A model generated the notes under the pieces. That model was not told the origin of the DNA and searched no databases. It saw only the letters and a list, made by a program, of their open reading frames with translations. From the NCBI GenBank assembly GCA_024721245.1, contig CM045555.1, positions 6,386,001 to 6,450,000 of the forward strand: a DNA stretch of 64,000 nt, given 5' to 3'. Below are positions 61,100-64,000 of this stretch, piece after piece. The position numbers were made by a program, and so were the translations under genes. Each line of letters begins with the position of its first letter. The first letter of the stretch is position 1. The DNA comes from Mitragyna speciosa (Eukaryota > Streptophyta > Magnoliopsida > Gentianales > Rubiaceae).

Positions 61100-62267
61100 A
61101 CATTACTGATTAGTCAAAACACTTGGAAATAGCTAGGTTGCAATTCTTTGACGTGTGAAACTATTTTGTGAACTTAGTAGTAGCCATACTCCAACGACAG
61201 TAAAAATTGACATTGTACTGAATGGCTAAGGTTGGATTCTGTTGGAGACTTTAATATGTTTCTATTTTTTGGGAAACTTCTTGGATAGAAGTTTTTAAGT
61301 TCTATGATTTGATATCGATGTCATCATCTATTCAATTCTCACTTTTTTTTTTCCATTACGAATTTTTTCCACTTAAAAGCAATTTGTGAATTGGCTCCTT
61401 ATTTTTTTCTCATTTTTCTTCCTGATAGGTATTGCCATGAATTATCTGTTGTAAATAAGAAAAGTATAAGAAAAGTTTTTATGCTGCTTCAGGCAAAATA
61501 AATTCAATTTTTTCCCTTTTCTTTCGCTTGTTTGCTTCATGTATTAGATTTGGTTGGCAGTTGGAGTGGAAATGTTTCACATGTTAGATTCATAATCATA
61601 CCATAGCCTGTCTTGGATATTATATATTATATGATTGTAATTCTAATTGTCAAGACCATTATTGTAATATAATTAGAAGGTACTATGTTGTTAGGGGCTA
61701 GATCTGATTCTTCGCTTGCCTAAAAAATTGCACCAGATTTGATTTTTGTGTGTCTTTGACCGTGAAATTACTTGCACTTTACCCACACTAACACATAATG
61801 CTGGTTTGGGCTTCATTCCTTCTTATATATTTTGGGTTTTTTTTTATTGTTTTCCTGTTAACATAGACTTGGACTTTCCTAAGCCAAGGTTTGGCCAATA
61901 AGAAAAATCCAGATACACAATTTCAATGGCACTATTTAGTTTCTATAGAATTACTAATTTCTAAACTTGAAATTCCCTTCCAATTCACAAATTTATTGCT
62001 TAAAAAAATTAAGGAAACATGTTTTAATAAAACCTACATTCTTAAACTAAATACTCAATATTAATATTACATAATTAACATTAACAATTATAAGAAAAGG
62101 CAATTAATTTGGAGACATAATATTGTCATTATTTTGTTTTGTAAAGGCACTATAGGAAAAAAAATCTAAATTACATGCAAAACTCCCTCTTTTAATATAT
62201 ACAAGTAAATCATTAGAAACTACCAAGAAAGAAGGGAAAGAATTACTTACTTTAACTGCACAAAATT
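57135..62267. other. AT-rich DNA with old, locally repeated modules
   Basis: No gene recognised. Diverged copies of one module occur at about 60285-60505, 60840-61010 and 61936-62130, sharing TTTAGTTTCTATAGAA, AAATTCC, ACAAATTTATT, AAACATGCTTCAA, TACTCAATATTAATATTA and TATAAGAAAAGGCA blocks. A related stretch lies near 59540-59700. A (CT)n tract is at 61047-61096. Confidence 0.45.
61047..61096. repeat. (CT)n microsatellite
   Basis: About 25 uninterrupted CT units. Confidence 0.95.
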
Positions 62268-62367
62268 NNNNNNNNNNNNNNNNNNNNNNNNNNNNNNNNN
62301 NNNNNNNNNNNNNNNNNNNNNNNNNNNNNNNNNNNNNNNNNNNNNNNNNNNNNNNNNNNNNNNNNNN
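62268..62367. other. Assembly gap, exactly 100 N
   Basis: One hundred consecutive N, the usual placeholder for a gap of unknown size. Confidence 0.99.
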
Positions 62368-64000
62368 CACAGAATTCACAACCTTACCGTAAACCCGATA
62401 TTTAAGTATTTTCCAGCACGAACAGCCAATGGATCTACGTACTCTTTGGAGAAGTGCTGTTTAAGTAAAAGCCCAAGGTAATATTCTCCTCCCCCAGGGT
62501 TTTATGCAATTTCTGAAGTCAAAAAGTAGCTAGCCTTTAATGTTTTAATCCCAGATTCTTTTATAATTGCGATCGATATCGAAGAGAGGGACAAACGTTC
62601 AATAGACTAAGACCTCTAAATATCAGTTGCTGACTTGGTAGAAAATGGAGTCATGAGAAGGTTGGATCCCATTGATGAAATGCTTGGAAAAAATGAAAAG
62701 GAAAATTGACATTCATGCATTTTCAATTGACTTCTGCAAACCAAGTCTTCACTGACCCTGCATTCACAAAGGTGAAGTCTACCTGCCGGCAATCCATCAG
62801 GATGGTTGTGTCTGAAGTCAACAGATTGCGGGCCAACAAAAGGAAAATAAGTTAGAAATATCCAAGACAACATCAAGAAGGACAATTACAACTGCCGAAG
62901 GTTAGTAGTTGAAACAGTCTATGAGTCCTCTAGGGGTTGTAATCGAGCCGGCCGAGCTTGAGCATCGCATGCTCGAGCTCGGCTCGCCCCTTAAATTGCT
63001 ATGCTCGAGCTTGAGTTCGAGCTCATCAAGCATACCATTTTAGAGCTCAAGTTTGATTCGAAGCATACTCAAGCTATAATTGAGCTCGAGATTGAATTTA
63101 ACATTTATTTTTATAAAATTTTAGGAAGTCAATCATCTATAAACTTTATAAAAATTTATAAGGGAGGAAAATACAAAAATGCAAAGTTTTATATTCTTAC
63201 ATTTTAGGTAAAGGTCCCTAAAGTTTGTCTAATTCTCAAAAGAAGGCCCTTAGCCAGGCGGTGGCAGACCACCGGTTGCCACCACAGCAGTCACCTCCGA
63301 CGGACTTTTTTCGCCTTCAAGTTACATCATCGGACTCTATTTTTTGCATAGATTACAAACTTAAGTTCAATTTAGACCAAAATGCCTCAAATCACATAGA
63401 TTTGAAGAAAAACTAACAGTTGGGTCAAGATTGATCATCGGTCAAATGACTCCCAATGGGGATAATTTTTACACCAAAATGACCGTGATGATTCATAAAA
63501 CAATATTCCATCAACAATCAGTCACAAAAGGAATGAAAAATGCACAAATCAAAGCTTCAAAGTCATGGTCTTCCATTTGATAGCAACACATAAATACACC
63601 ATTAAAATAGCATTAAACCACATCAATCTTCATGTGTGTGTTTTTGTTTGCGTAGTGTGTGCATTTTTGGTGGGTGTGTGCGGTGAGTTTCTGGTGGGTG
63701 GGTGGGTGTGCTGTGTGTGAAGAGGAAGAAGATGCAAGAGAGTTTTTGAGAGAAAGAAAACAAAAGTCGTGAAGAGTGTGTGTGTGGGGGGTGTGTGTTA
63801 GGCCATTATTTTTTTATTTTTTATATTAATAGAATTTACTTAATTACCCTTTACTATTCACTAAGAAAAGGCACTATAATTATGTCATTTGTTTAAAAAA
63901 TTGAAACATTATAGTAATTTTACATATAAATAAAAAATAATATATATTATATGCTAGAAGTAGCTCGCGAGCAGCTCGAACTAAGTATTTGAAGCTCGAG
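62368..64000 (+). repeat. Near-identical copy of 45098 to about 46750
   Basis: Begins inside the right arm of the 44941-45145 MITE family and runs collinearly (offset about 17,270) through the same flank and into the hAT-like element. Differences are scattered single bases and small indels, mostly in low-complexity tracts. The 89-codon minus-strand frame at 62616-62885 is identical in protein to 45346-45615. Confidence 0.95.
62942..64000. mobile_element. hAT-like element, second copy, cut by window end
   Basis: Starts AGGGGTTGTAATCGAGC after the same AGTCCTCT flank (62934-62941) as the copy at 45662. The shared flank means the copies arose by duplication of the locus (or its assembly), not by separate insertion. 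Confidence 0.88.

Noticed and set aside
62104..62379. Open frame crossing the N gap
   Set aside because: It exists only because N is read as unknown residues.

Overview
This window is plant nuclear DNA, most likely from a eudicot. It is AT-rich and gene-poor. It carries a nuclear-type tRNA-Ser gene, a plant RING-H2 gene of the BCA2/RHC1A type, a VQ-motif gene, a small plant membrane protein gene, Ty1/copia elements and many non-autonomous DNA transposons. A run of exactly 100 N (62268-62367) marks a scaffold gap. The species cannot be read from the sequence.

Layout. 1-5621 is a very long LTR-like repeat on the minus strand, cut by the window edge. 9933-14527 is a related 4.6 kb copy on the plus strand; it is a solo LTR with a perfect 5-bp target-site duplication (CTTTG), inserted into older repeat DNA (about 8650-9927 and 14533-15420). 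16921-17002 is tRNA-Ser(GCU) on the minus strand. 17226-18321 is a RING-H2 E3 ligase gene whose 5' half is broken by three frame changes. 22673-24765 and 25301-27392 are two copies of one tandemly duplicated segment. Three small transposons sit only in the first copy and one only in the second, each with 9-bp target-site duplications or near-duplications and each with an empty site in the paralogous copy. 28273-28542 encodes an 89-residue membrane protein; about 80 bp upstream of its TATA box lies a 171-bp MITE full of G-boxes. 31698-36924 is a structurally complete but coding-dead Ty1/copia element with ATTTT target-site duplications. 41333-41503 is a near-perfect hairpin MITE. 42205-42720 is an intact VQ-motif gene behind a long (CT)n(TA)n tract. 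44941-45145 and 45662-46837 are a MITE and a hAT-like element. 50859-51693 is an 835-bp long-hairpin element. 52610-55294 is a 5'-truncated copia with its 3' LTR. 57106 onward has a Helitron-like 3' terminus on the minus strand, leading into AT-rich repeat remnants. After the gap, 62368-64000 repeats 45098 to about 46750 almost exactly.

The four host genes (tRNA-Ser, RING, small membrane protein, VQ) show no functional link. The main story is transposon history: several elements can be proven by target-site duplications or by empty sites inside this same window. One of them may have delivered a cluster of light/ABA-type G-box elements to a promoter. The duplicated block beside the gap may be an assembly artefact rather than a real duplication.
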